Shown: positions 6,840 to 15,029 of the stretch, in pieces
Layout: each line of letters begins with the position of its first letter
Position numbering within the stretch: the first letter of the stretch is position 1
The notes under the pieces: generated by a model
The model's database searches: none
What the model was told of the DNA's origin: nothing
What the model saw: only the letters and a program-made list of their open reading frames with translations
Assembly: GCA_045627885.1 (NCBI GenBank)
Contig: JAZQOM010000064.1
Location: 1-39,410 of the forward strand
Length of the DNA stretch: 39,410 nt
Reading direction: 5' to 3'
DNA from: CALCTE01 sp045627885
GTDB taxonomy: Bacteria > Bacillota > Clostridia > Oscillospirales > CAG-272
Program-made: the position numbers and the translations under genes

Positions 6840-7181
6840 ATGAGCCGAGAACTTTATCATGTTGCCATTATAGCTTCAAGCGAAAAAAGCATAAATTTTT
6901 ATACTTCTCTCGGCTTCAGGGAGACGAAGCGCACGGAGCGCGGATACGATACGATTGTGATGATGGACGGCCCTTGTACGCTGGAGATATACATAGACCC
7001 AACTCATCCGAAGAGGGTGACAAATCCGGAAGCGATGGGACTGCGCCACCTTGCTTTGAAGCTTGATGATTTTGACGAATTCGTCAATTCGTTTGACTGT
7101 GAGCCTGTCAGAGAAAATGCGGGCAAGCGGTATACATTCATCAAAGACCCCGACGGATTACCTATCGAAATTTGTGAATGA
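6840..7181 (+). CDS. VOC (glyoxalase-like) protein, first gene of the polysaccharide block
   Basis: A 113-residue protein starting MSRELYHVAIIASSEKS. AAGGGGA 7 bases upstream fixes this start over the longer open frame from 6765. VOC features: H in the first strand (YHVAII), FYTSLGF, a central GLRHLALKLDD with the second metal His, and the C-terminal DPDGLPIEICE with the terminal Glu. It resembles lactoylglutathione-lyase-like proteins; the real substrate is unknown. It sits between the operon promoter and the initiating sugar transferase (11 bases apart). Whether it takes part in polysaccharide synthesis is open. Confidence 0.8.
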   Translation: MSRELYHVAIIASSEKSINFYTSLGFRETKRTERGYDTIVMMDGPCTLEIYIDPTHPKRVTNPEAMGLRHLALKLDDFDEFVNSFDCEPVRENAGKRYTFIKDPDGLPIEICE

Positions 7182-7192
7182 GGGAATAGAAT

Positions 7193-8041
7193 ATGTTTTG
7201 GCAGGTTATATTGATTATATTGCTCGTGCTTGTTGCGATTTTGGCGATTTTGGGTGTGATAGCTTTTATAAAGAAGCCGTCCTCCGTATACAAAAACCGT
7301 CCGGAGCAAAAAAATCCGGTCGAAGGCAAAAAGGTTGTTTTTGTTGAGGATGAAACCTGCCCCGAAAACGCAGACGGAGTCCGCGGCAGATTGGAAGCCG
7401 TAGGCGACAGCGTAAAGCGCAAGAGCATTTACGAAGCTTTGGTCAAGCGCGTGATAGATGTCATTCTTTCTTTCGGCGGACTTGTTCTGTTGTCGCCGTT
7501 GTATCTTGCGCTCAGCATCGCAATTTATATCGACGACCCGGGCCCGATATGCTTTATGCAGAAAAGAGTGGGAAAGGACAAGCAATTCTTCCAGCTGCAT
7601 AAATTCCGCTCGATGAAAATGTCCACGCCTCACGATGTTCCGACGCACATGCTGGAAAATCCGGAGCAATACATAACAAAAGTCGGAAAGTTTTTAAGGC
7701 AGCACAGCCTTGACGAGCTTCCGCAGATTTGGGATATATTCATCGGAAATATGTCGGTCATAGGCCCGAGACCGGCACTGTGGAATCAGGATTTGCTTAT
7801 AGCGGAGAGAGATAAGTACAGCGCCAACGATGTAAAACCGGGACTCACCGGCTGGGCGCAGATAAACGGTCGCGACGAGCTTGAAATACCTGATAAGGCA
7901 AAGCTTGACGGCGAATATGTAGAAAAACTGAGCTTTTTGTTCGACTGCAAATGCTTCTTCGGCTCCGTTCATGTATTCAGGGAAGATGACACAATCGTTG
8001 AAGGCGGAACCGGCGAAATGAGTAAGGACAAGACAAAATGA
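7193..8041 (+). CDS. initiating polyprenyl-phosphate sugar-phosphate transferase (PglC/WcaJ C-terminal type)
   Basis: A 282-residue membrane enzyme that would transfer a sugar-1-phosphate from a UDP-sugar to undecaprenyl phosphate, the first committed step of the pathway. It has an N-terminal helix (residues 3-26), a linker of about 55 residues, and a second hydrophobic re-entrant helix (about 87-113). The bacterial sugar transferase core follows: FMQKRVGKD, HKFRSMKM, the catalytic Asp-Glu pair D174-E175 in HSLDELPQ, SVIGPRPAL, and KPGLTGWAQINGRD. The extra N-terminal helix is absent from minimal PglC proteins. Its last 4 bases overlap the next gene, so translation is coupled. Confidence 0.9.
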   Translation: MFWQVILIILLVLVAILAILGVIAFIKKPSSVYKNRPEQKNPVEGKKVVFVEDETCPENADGVRGRLEAVGDSVKRKSIYEALVKRVIDVILSFGGLVLLSPLYLALSIAIYIDDPGPICFMQKRVGKDKQFFQLHKFRSMKMSTPHDVPTHMLENPEQYITKVGKFLRQHSLDELPQIWDIFIGNMSVIGPRPALWNQDLLIAERDKYSANDVKPGLTGWAQINGRDELEIPDKAKLDGEYVEKLSFLFDCKCFFGSVHVFREDDTIVEGGTGEMSKDKTK

Positions 8042-8826
8042 AGAAGATATTGATAACGGGAGCGAATTCCTATATAGGAATGTCGTTTGAAAAATACATA
8101 AAAGAGAATTTCTCGGAGCAGTATGAAATTGACACCGTCGATATGATTGACGGCTCTTGGCGCGAAAAGAGCTTTTCCGGATACGATACGGTTTTTCATG
8201 TCGCGGGAATTGCACATCAAAAAGAGACTGACGAAAACGCGCATCTTTATTATGAGGTCAACAGAGACTTAGCATACGATGTCGCGCAAAAGTCGAAAGA
8301 CAGCGGAGTAAAGCAATTCATTTTTCTAAGCTCCATGAGCGTATACGGAATGGAAACCGGCGTTATCACCAAAGATACAATACCGGCTCCCAAGACAAAT
8401 TACGGCAAATCAAAATTACAGGCCGAGCAAAAAATTCAGGACTTGCGCTCGGAAAGCTTTAAGGTTTGTATTTTAAGACCGCCTATGGTGTATGGAGACG
8501 GGTGTAGGGGAAATTATCAGGCAATCGTAAAGATAGTGGAAAAGTTGCCGGTGTTTCCCAGAGTCAATAATAAGCGAAGCCTGATTCACATCGACAATTT
8601 GGTCGTGTTTGTCAAGGAAGCAGCCGACAATGCTTATAACGGATTGTATTTCCCTCAAAATGATGAGTATGTTAAAACCACCGAGCTTGCGAAAGATATC
8701 GCAAATAAAATGGGAAAGAGAATATATTTCAGTTATTTCCTCGGATTTCTCGTTATTTGCGCCAGACCTTTTTTCGGGAAATTAAAAAAAGCATTCGGCG
8801 ATTTAATATATGCGGATATCCAATAG
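8038..8826 (+). CDS. NAD(P)-dependent epimerase/dehydratase (extended SDR), C-terminally shortened
   Basis: A 262-residue SDR protein. It has a nucleotide-binding loop ITGANSYIG (residues 6-14), HVAGIAH, SSMSVYG (about 99-104), and the catalytic Y122-xxx-K126 in NYGKSK. It is coupled to the initiating transferase gene by an ATGA overlap, and such pairs commonly make or modify the first sugar. The frame ends at TAG (8824-8826) just after GDLIYADIQ. The same frame continues downstream with residues that resemble the family's usual tail (see 8827-8898). The nucleotide-binding core and active-site residues are intact, so activity is possible. The exact sugar is unknown. Confidence 0.8.
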   Translation: MKKILITGANSYIGMSFEKYIKENFSEQYEIDTVDMIDGSWREKSFSGYDTVFHVAGIAHQKETDENAHLYYEVNRDLAYDVAQKSKDSGVKQFIFLSSMSVYGMETGVITKDTIPAPKTNYGKSKLQAEQKIQDLRSESFKVCILRPPMVYGDGCRGNYQAIVKIVEKLPVFPRVNNKRSLIHIDNLVVFVKEAADNAYNGLYFPQNDEYVKTTELAKDIANKMGKRIYFSYFLGFLVICARPFFGKLKKAFGDLIYADIQ

Positions 8827-8898
8827 GTAAAATGATATCGGAACAAGCATTATTGTTTTGAAAATCAACCTATCAGAATTGAGGAGCTTTGCAAGTGA
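8827..8898 (+). pseudogene. in-frame remnant of the epimerase C-terminus after two stop codons
   Basis: Reading on in the frame of the 8038 gene past TAG (8824) gives VK, then TGA (8833), then 20 sense codons (8836-8895) encoding YRNKHYCF...RIEELCK, and a final TGA at 8896-8898. From memory, related epimerases end with a Tyr-rich strand followed by a segment like SFEESIRRTE, which this stretch resembles. The final TGA overlaps the GTG start at 8895 of the next gene in the compact GTGA form used elsewhere in this operon. This suggests the gene once ended at 8898 and was cut short by nonsense changes. Confidence 0.5.
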
Positions 8899-10004
8899 AG
8901 AAAATATTAGTGCTATCCGGTCATACTCCGACGATTTTTACTTATCGGTATGACATGATGAAATGCTTTGCAGACCACGGATACGAAGTAGTTGCCGTCG
9001 GTAATGAGGAAGAATCCTTATGGAGCGGTCAGTTTGAAAAAGAGGGATTTCGATATATCAAAGCGGATATACAAAGAAACGGGATGAATCCCATAAATGA
9101 CTTGAAAACATATATCTCGTTAAAGCGAATAATTGCCGCGGAAAAGCCGGATAAGATATTCGCGTATCAAGCCAAAATGGTGGCTTACGGAGGCCTTGCC
9201 GCCCACAAGTATAAAGTAGACACATATTCGCTTATTGCCGGTATCGGCTCGGTTTTCATTGACACGGGCTTTAAGGCGGGACTTGTGCGAAAGGTGCTGA
9301 CACTCGAATACAAAGCATCGCTCAGGCACAGCAAAAAGGTATTCTTTCAAAATAACGACGATATAGATTTATTTGTTAAAAGCAAAATCGTTAAGAGAGA
9401 ACAGGTTGCTCTGCTTCATGGCTCCGGCGTCAATTTGGAAAGATTCGGCGTAATGCCGATGCCGGAACAGTTCGGATTTCTCTACATAGGCAGATTGATA
9501 AGAGATAAGGGAATATATGAGTATTTGGAGGCTTGTAAAAGAGTCAAGGCTGTTTTTCCCGAAGTTCGATTTATGTTGGTCGGCCCATTTGACACAAATC
9601 CGACCGCGCTCAAGCAGGATGAGCTGAAAGAATATACGGATGCCGGAATAGTGGAATATTACGGCGAGCAAAAAGATGTCAGACCTTATATAAAACAATG
9701 CAATGTGTTTGTTCTTCCCTCATACAGAGAAGGAACACCCAAAACCGTGCTTGAGGCTATGGCGTGCGAAAGAGCGATAATCACAACAGATACTCCGGGA
9801 TGCCGCGATTGCGTAACAGACGGAAAAAACGGATATCTTGTGCCGGTCAAGGATGTAACTTCTTTGGAGAAGAAAATGATTGAACTCATTACTTCTCCGG
9901 AAACGGTGAAAGAGATGGCGCTTAACGGAAGACGAATGGCGGAAGAGCTATACGATGTAAAAAAAGTCAACGATTCCATTTGCAAATCAATGGAAATAAA
10001 TTAA
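8895..10004 (+). CDS. glycosyltransferase family 4 protein
   Basis: A 369-residue retaining GT-B glycosyltransferase. I choose GTG 8895 because GAGGAG (8881-8886) is 8 bases upstream; the TTG at 8889 would be only 2 bases from it. The N-terminal half carries VLSGHTPTIFTYR and FAYQAKMVAYGG. The C-terminal nucleotide-sugar half has FLYIGRLIRDKGIYEYLEA and the family signature EGTPKTVLEAMACERAIITT, with the E-x7-E pair. The order of residues resembles CapM/WbpX-like enzymes that add the second sugar. It follows the initiating transferase and epimerase and may act next in repeat-unit assembly, which is inference. Confidence 0.88.
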   Translation: MKKILVLSGHTPTIFTYRYDMMKCFADHGYEVVAVGNEEESLWSGQFEKEGFRYIKADIQRNGMNPINDLKTYISLKRIIAAEKPDKIFAYQAKMVAYGGLAAHKYKVDTYSLIAGIGSVFIDTGFKAGLVRKVLTLEYKASLRHSKKVFFQNNDDIDLFVKSKIVKREQVALLHGSGVNLERFGVMPMPEQFGFLYIGRLIRDKGIYEYLEACKRVKAVFPEVRFMLVGPFDTNPTALKQDELKEYTDAGIVEYYGEQKDVRPYIKQCNVFVLPSYREGTPKTVLEAMACERAIITTDTPGCRDCVTDGKNGYLVPVKDVTSLEKKMIELITSPETVKEMALNGRRMAEELYDVKKVNDSICKSMEIN

Positions 10005-10039
10005 AAAACAATATTTACAATATACAAGGAGATTCAAAT

Positions 10040-11359
10040 ATGTCACTGTACGAAAAAATCATTAACAAAGAAGCAAAACTCGCACTTGTAGGACTCGGTT
10101 ATGTCGGTATGCCCATAGCCGTTGAATTTGCAAAGCATGTTGATACTATCGGTTTTGATATCAACAAGGCGAAGATTGAAGCCTACAAAAAAGGCACAGA
10201 CCCCACTCTGGAAGTCGGCGACGAAGCAATCAAGGCTTCCAAAGTAGAATGGACTTCGGACGAAACAAAACTCAAGGATGCAAAATTCATCATCGTTGCC
10301 GTTCCCACTCCGGTAAATGACGATACAACTCCCGACCTCACTCCCGTTATCGGCTCAAGTGAGATTGTCGGCAGAAATCTCACAAAGGGCAGCATCGTTG
10401 TTTATGAATCCACCGTTTATCCCGGCGTAACGGAGGAAGTGTGCGTTCCGATTCTCGAAAAGGAATCCGGACTCAAGTGCGGCGTTGATTTCAAGGTAGG
10501 ATACAGCCCCGAGCGTATAAACCCCGGAGACAAGGTTCACAGATTGACCACGATAAAGAAGATTGTTTCCGGAATGGATGCGGAATCGCTTGAAGAAATT
10601 GCAAATGTATATTCAATCGTTGTCGCCGCAGGCGTTCACAAAGCATCCTGCATCAAGGTTGCAGAGGCTGCAAAGGTTATCGAAAACAGCCAGCGCGACA
10701 TCAATATCGCGTTTATGAACGAGCTGTCCATCATCTTCAATAAGATGGGCATCGATACACTTGAAGTGCTTGAGGCAGCGGGTACAAAATGGAACTTCCT
10801 GCCCTTCCGTCCCGGCCTTGTCGGCGGTCACTGCATCGGAATCGACCCCTACTATCTCACATACAGAGCAGAGCAGTTCGGCTATCACAGCCAGATTATA
10901 CTCAGCGGCAGACGCATCAATGACGATATGGGAAAATATGTTGCGGAGCAGACAGTAAAGCAGCTCATCGCGGCAGACAAGCCCATAAGGTCTGCAAAGG
11001 TCGGATGCCTCGGCATTACATTTAAGGAAGATTGCCCCGACGCGAGAAACAGCAAAGTCAACGACATTCTCAAGGAGCTCAGAGAATACGGCATTCAGCC
11101 TATCGTTTGCGACCCCGTCGCCGACGCTCCCGATGTAAAGAAATTCTACGGCGTTGACCTTGTATCCATTGACGAGCTCAAGGATTTGGACTGCCTCATC
11201 ATCGCAGTTGCTCATAAGGAATTCAAGGCACTCACAAACGACGATATCGCAAAGATGTTCAAGAATGAACCTAACGGCAAAAAGGTTATCGTCGATGTCA
11301 AGGGCGTAAGAAGCAAGGATGAGCTCAAAGGGCTCGGATACCGTTATTGGAGACTTTGA
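10040..11359 (+). CDS. nucleotide sugar dehydrogenase, TviB/WbpO type
   Basis: A 439-residue UDP-glucose/GDP-mannose dehydrogenase-family enzyme. It performs two-step NAD-dependent oxidation of the C6 hydroxyl of a UDP-HexNAc to the uronic acid. Start ATG 10040 has AAGGAGA 7 bases upstream. It has the NAD loop ALVGLGYVGMP (residues 15-25), ESTVYPGVTEEVC, GYSPERINPGDK (154-165), and the catalytic C265 in VGGHCIGIDPYY. The wording around YSPERINPGDK and KVIENSQRDINIAF is that of the TviB/WbpO subgroup, which acts on UDP-GlcNAc or UDP-GalNAc. With the WbpP/TviC-like epimerase at 14049 this predicts UDP-GalNAcA supply. Codons are noticeably C-ending, as in a well-expressed gene. Confidence 0.9.
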   Translation: MSLYEKIINKEAKLALVGLGYVGMPIAVEFAKHVDTIGFDINKAKIEAYKKGTDPTLEVGDEAIKASKVEWTSDETKLKDAKFIIVAVPTPVNDDTTPDLTPVIGSSEIVGRNLTKGSIVVYESTVYPGVTEEVCVPILEKESGLKCGVDFKVGYSPERINPGDKVHRLTTIKKIVSGMDAESLEEIANVYSIVVAAGVHKASCIKVAEAAKVIENSQRDINIAFMNELSIIFNKMGIDTLEVLEAAGTKWNFLPFRPGLVGGHCIGIDPYYLTYRAEQFGYHSQIILSGRRINDDMGKYVAEQTVKQLIAADKPIRSAKVGCLGITFKEDCPDARNSKVNDILKELREYGIQPIVCDPVADAPDVKKFYGVDLVSIDELKDLDCLIIAVAHKEFKALTNDDIAKMFKNEPNGKKVIVDVKGVRSKDELKGLGYRYWRL

Positions 11360-11417
11360 TAAAAGCCGCGTTTTGCGGGAGCATGATTATTTGTTTTAAT
11401 TCGACAGGAGAGAATCT

Positions 11418-12722
11418 ATGGAAATTAGGACCGTTACGGTTATAGGTGTAACAGGGACGATGGGAGCCAATGTTGCAGGCATTTTTGCTTCCTTCGGCAA
11501 CGCCAAGGTGTATGCCGTCGGAAGGGATATCGAAAAAGTTAAAAAAACCATACCGAGAATCGTAAAATCCGTCAAAGCGGACAGTATTGCCCGCAATTTG
11601 ATTCCCGCTGATTTTTCGATGCTTGAGCAGTGTGTTGCCGAATCGGATATAGTTTTTGAGAGCTCGGCAGAGGATATGCGCATAAAAACGGATATCGCTT
11701 TAACGGTAGCCAAGGCGCTGAAGCCGACGGCTGTATCGTGTACGGGCACATCCGGACTTTCGATTACGACTCTTGCGGAATGCTATCCCGAAGATATGCG
11801 CGGGCATTTCTTCGGCGTCCATATGTTCAATCCTCCGTACAGTCTGTCATTGTGCGAGCTTACGCCTACTCCTTACTCCGACCGCCGTATGTTTAATGAG
11901 TTGAAAGAGTATCTGGAAAAGAAGCTTTTCAGAACGGTCGTGGAGGTCAAGGATTCTCCGGCGTTCCTCGGCAACAGAATCGGATTCCAATTTATAAATG
12001 AAGCGATGCAGTATGCGGAAAGGTATAAGGATAACGGCGGCATTGACTATATTGACGCCATAATCGGGCCTTTTACCGGCCGTTCCATGCCGCCTCTCGT
12101 AACAGCGGATTTTGTCGGATTGGATGTCCATAAAGCGATTGTCGATAATGTATGCCAAAATACAAACGACTACGCGCATGACACATTTGAGCTTCCGGAA
12201 TTCGTCCGCAAGCTCGTGGATGAGAAAAAACTCGGCAGGAAGACAAACGGCGGCTTGTATCAGCTGATAAAATATGACAACGGCTTGAAAAGGCAGACGG
12301 TTTTAGACCTTAACACGGGACTTTACCGCGACCGCATTCCGTATGTATTTCCGTTTGCCGACAAAATGGAAAAATATATCAAAGAGGGAGATTACGCAAA
12401 AGCTTTTGAGAGATTGGTGAACAATCATTCGCAGGAAGCGGAAATTTGCCTTTCTTTCCTTCTTAAATATATTGTTTATTCTCTTTATGCCGCGAAGGAA
12501 GTCGGCTATTCCGTACATTCTGCGGATGATGTTATGGCAACGGGCTTCAACTGGTGCCCGCCGCTTGCGATGTACGGCGCGCTTTCAACGGTTGCGGATG
12601 TAAAGGTTCTGATAAAAGAGCGACTTCCGGAGATATGCCGCAAGGTCGATGTTGACGGGCTTTTAGCCGATGTTGAACCTTCCAAATATGACTACAGACT
12701 CTATTTCAAGTCTGCAAGATAG
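11418..12722 (+). CDS. 3-hydroxyacyl-CoA dehydrogenase family protein
   Basis: A 434-residue protein of the beta-oxidation 3HCDH family. It has the Rossmann loop VIGVTGTMGANVA (residues 8-20), ESSAEDM in place of the usual ExxxEd helix start, the catalytic-His region HFFGVHMFNPP (H135), and the start of the helical domain KDSPAFLGNRIGFQFINEA. It is longer than single-domain enzymes (about 280-310 residues) and carries an extra C-terminal helical part, as in the dehydrogenase halves of multifunctional proteins. The family interconverts 3-ketoacyl-CoA and (S)-3-hydroxyacyl-CoA with NAD(P)H. The stop overlaps the thiolase leader, so the two genes are tightly linked. Their place inside a sugar-polymer operon is unusual and suggests they supply an acyl group. 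Confidence 0.85.
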   Translation: MEIRTVTVIGVTGTMGANVAGIFASFGNAKVYAVGRDIEKVKKTIPRIVKSVKADSIARNLIPADFSMLEQCVAESDIVFESSAEDMRIKTDIALTVAKALKPTAVSCTGTSGLSITTLAECYPEDMRGHFFGVHMFNPPYSLSLCELTPTPYSDRRMFNELKEYLEKKLFRTVVEVKDSPAFLGNRIGFQFINEAMQYAERYKDNGGIDYIDAIIGPFTGRSMPPLVTADFVGLDVHKAIVDNVCQNTNDYAHDTFELPEFVRKLVDEKKLGRKTNGGLYQLIKYDNGLKRQTVLDLNTGLYRDRIPYVFPFADKMEKYIKEGDYAKAFERLVNNHSQEAEICLSFLLKYIVYSLYAAKEVGYSVHSADDVMATGFNWCPPLAMYGALSTVADVKVLIKERLPEICRKVDVDGLLADVEPSKYDYRLYFKSAR

Positions 12723-12735
12723 GATGTGCGACAAT

Positions 12736-13986
12736 ATGGGAAATGTATATATTCTCGGCGGCGCTCAGACTGACTATGAGCGCAACTGGAAAAAAGAAGG
12801 CAAGAGCATGATAGCTCTTCTCAAGGAAGTGGTTGCCGACGGTCTTGCCGATGCAAATATGACATTTGATGATGTCAAAAAACTGAATAAAGAAAACAGA
12901 ATCGCCTGCTTTATCGGCAACTTTATTGCCGAAAAATACACCGAGCAGGGACATCTCGGCGCATTTTTGACCGAGGTGGACGAGGCTTTTTACGGAGTGC
13001 CTTCCGCAAGATATGAAGCGGCGTGCGCTTCCGGCTCGGTAGCTATTGATGCGGCGCAGACAAAGGTTGCAAACGGCGATTACGATGTAGCGGTTGTTGT
13101 CGGCTGGGAATTGATGAAGACGGTAGATTCAAAGGTTGGCGGAGATTTTCTCGGAAGAGCCGCATACTATGAAAAAGAGGGAAAAGGAATAGAGCTTCCG
13201 TTCCCGAAGCTGTTCGGAAGATTAGCTGACGAGATACTTAAGAAATATCCGATTGATGAAAAACGGTTTATGGACGCTCTTGCGAAAATTGCCGTGATAA
13301 ATTACGAAAATGCAAAGCGCAATCCTCTTGCGCAGACGCGGAAATGGTTTATGAGCTTTGAACAGGCAAGCACAAGAGGCACCGAAACAAATCCGCTTGT
13401 AGGCGGAAGACTCGGCGTTTCGGACTGCTCACAGATAACGGACGGCGCAGCTGTAATCGTTATTGCTTCGGAAAAATTCATAAAAGAGCGAAACATTAAG
13501 GGCAAGCCCGTCATAAAGGGATACGGGCACAGGACAGCCCCCATTCTGTTCGATAAGAAGATTGAAGAAAACGCAGATTCGGCATATATACTTCCGTGGA
13601 CAAGGCAGGCTGTTCTTGACGCTTACGGAAGAAGCGGACTTACAGTGGACGACATAGATTGCTTTGAAACTCACGATTGCTTCACTTCAAGCGAATATGC
13701 CGCAATATCCGCTTTCGGAATAACCGAACCGGGAAAGGAATATGAGGCGGTTGAAAGCGGGCTTATCGCTTTTAGCGGCAAAAAGCCGATTAACGCAAGC
13801 GGCGGTCTTATCGGTTGCGGACATCCCGTCGGAGCCAGCGGAGTGAGGATGATGCTTGACTGCTATAAGCAGGTCAGCGGACAAGCCGGCGCATATCAGG
13901 TTAAAGGCGCAAAGAACGCCATGATGCTCAATATCGGCGGAAGCGCGACAACGAATTTTGTCTTTATTGTCGGGCAGACACAGTAA
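12736..13986 (+). CDS. thiolase-fold protein (SCP2-thiolase-like acetyl-CoA acyltransferase)
   Basis: A 416-residue thiolase-superfamily protein. I choose ATG 12736 because MGNVYILGGAQTDY matches the usual thiolase N-terminus; ATG 12724 in the same frame is an alternative. Catalytic residues: the nucleophile C97 in YEAACASGSVAI, the His in CFETHDCF, and GLIGCGHPVGASG with the second Cys/His pair. The HDCF motif is characteristic of the SCP2/lipid-transfer thiolase branch. Such enzymes either condense two acyl-CoAs or cleave 3-ketoacyl-CoA. With the preceding dehydrogenase it could form acetoacetyl-CoA and then 3-hydroxybutyryl-CoA. The direction and chain length are inference. Confidence 0.87.
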   Translation: MGNVYILGGAQTDYERNWKKEGKSMIALLKEVVADGLADANMTFDDVKKLNKENRIACFIGNFIAEKYTEQGHLGAFLTEVDEAFYGVPSARYEAACASGSVAIDAAQTKVANGDYDVAVVVGWELMKTVDSKVGGDFLGRAAYYEKEGKGIELPFPKLFGRLADEILKKYPIDEKRFMDALAKIAVINYENAKRNPLAQTRKWFMSFEQASTRGTETNPLVGGRLGVSDCSQITDGAAVIVIASEKFIKERNIKGKPVIKGYGHRTAPILFDKKIEENADSAYILPWTRQAVLDAYGRSGLTVDDIDCFETHDCFTSSEYAAISAFGITEPGKEYEAVESGLIAFSGKKPINASGGLIGCGHPVGASGVRMMLDCYKQVSGQAGAYQVKGAKNAMMLNIGGSATTNFVFIVGQTQ

Positions 13987-14048
13987 AGTTTTTGCACTGA
14001 ATTCCATACAAAAAATAAACATTCGAATATAAACGGGGGTTGCTCATA

Positions 14049-15023
14049 ATGGGATACGAAAATATCAAGTTCGAAAAAGACACAAAATTTCTGGTTACCG
14101 GCGGCGCCGGATTTATCGGCTCGAATCTTTGCGAGGCAATTTTGAAGCTCGGCTATAAGGTTCGTTGCCTCGATGACCTTTCGACGGGCAAGCAGAAGAA
14201 TGTCGATTTGTTTTTATCAAATCCGAACTATGAATTCATAAAAGGCGATATCAAAGATTTTGATACCTGTATGAATGCCTGCAAGGGCGTAGACTATGTT
14301 CTCAATCAGGCGGCTTGGGGAAGCGTTCCGCGCTCTATCGAAATGCCGTTGTTTTACTGCGCCAACAACATTCAGGGCACACTGAATATGATGGAGGCGG
14401 CAAGACAGAACGGAGTAAAGAAATTTGTATATGCTTCCAGCTCATCCGTGTACGGCGATGAGCCGAATCTGCCGAAAGCTGAGGGCAGAGAGGGCAATCT
14501 TCTGTCTCCTTACGCGCTCACAAAGCGTTGCGATGAGGAATGGGCAAAGCAGTATACAAGACACTATAACCTGCCGACAGTCGGACTCAGATATTTTAAT
14601 GTTTTCGGACGCAGACAAGACCCCAACGGAGCCTATGCTGCGGTTATTCCGAAGTTTATAAAGCAGCTTCTTGACGGCGAGCGCCCGACTATCAACGGCG
14701 ACGGCAGACAAAGCAGAGACTTTACTTATATCGAAAATGTAATCGAAGCCAATCTCAAATCCTGCCTTGCCCCCAAGGAAGCTGACGGAGAGGCATTTAA
14801 TGTTGCATACGGCGGAAGAGAGTATCTTATTGACATTTATTACGGCTTGACCAAAGCCCTCAACCTTGATGTCGAGCCTATTTTCGGACCGGACAGAGCC
14901 GGAGATATCAAGCACAGCAACGCTGATATTTCAAAAGCAAAGCGCCTTCTCGGATATGAGCCGGATTGGAGCTTTGACAGAGGAATAGCGGCGGCTATTG
15001 AGTGGTATAAGGAGAATTTGTAA
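14049..15023 (+). CDS. UDP-HexNAc(A) C4-epimerase, WbpP/TviC type
   Basis: A 324-residue extended SDR. Start ATG 14049 has GGGGG (14035-14039) at a 9-base distance; the TTG at 14040 is rejected. It has the nucleotide loop VTGGAGFIG (residues 16-24), the WbpP-group motif QAAWGSVPRSI (88-98), SSSVYGDE (131-138) and the catalytic Y155-xxx-K159. In the WbpP/TviC group the enzyme interconverts UDP-GlcNAc/UDP-GalNAc or their uronic acids. Together with the TviB/WbpO-like dehydrogenase at 10040 it would give UDP-GalNAcA. The CoA-enzyme pair lies between the two. Confidence 0.88.
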   Translation: MGYENIKFEKDTKFLVTGGAGFIGSNLCEAILKLGYKVRCLDDLSTGKQKNVDLFLSNPNYEFIKGDIKDFDTCMNACKGVDYVLNQAAWGSVPRSIEMPLFYCANNIQGTLNMMEAARQNGVKKFVYASSSSVYGDEPNLPKAEGREGNLLSPYALTKRCDEEWAKQYTRHYNLPTVGLRYFNVFGRRQDPNGAYAAVIPKFIKQLLDGERPTINGDGRQSRDFTYIENVIEANLKSCLAPKEADGEAFNVAYGGREYLIDIYYGLTKALNLDVEPIFGPDRAGDIKHSNADISKAKRLLGYEPDWSFDRGIAAAIEWYKENL

Positions 15024-15029
15024 GTCAAT

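Noticed and set aside
7004..7669. 221-codon open frame on the minus strand
   Set aside because: It lies opposite the VOC and sugar-transferase genes, whose motifs are clear, and it has no ribosome site or recognisable domain.
8824..8835. Recoding of TAG as pyrrolysine or TGA as selenocysteine
   Set aside because: Two different stops lie three codons apart, no SECIS-like hairpin was evident next to the TGA, and the family has no such residues. Nonsense decay is simpler.
10613..11215. 200-codon minus-strand open frame
   Set aside because: It is a shadow of the nucleotide sugar dehydrogenase, whose codon usage is strongly biased and leaves long antisense frames.
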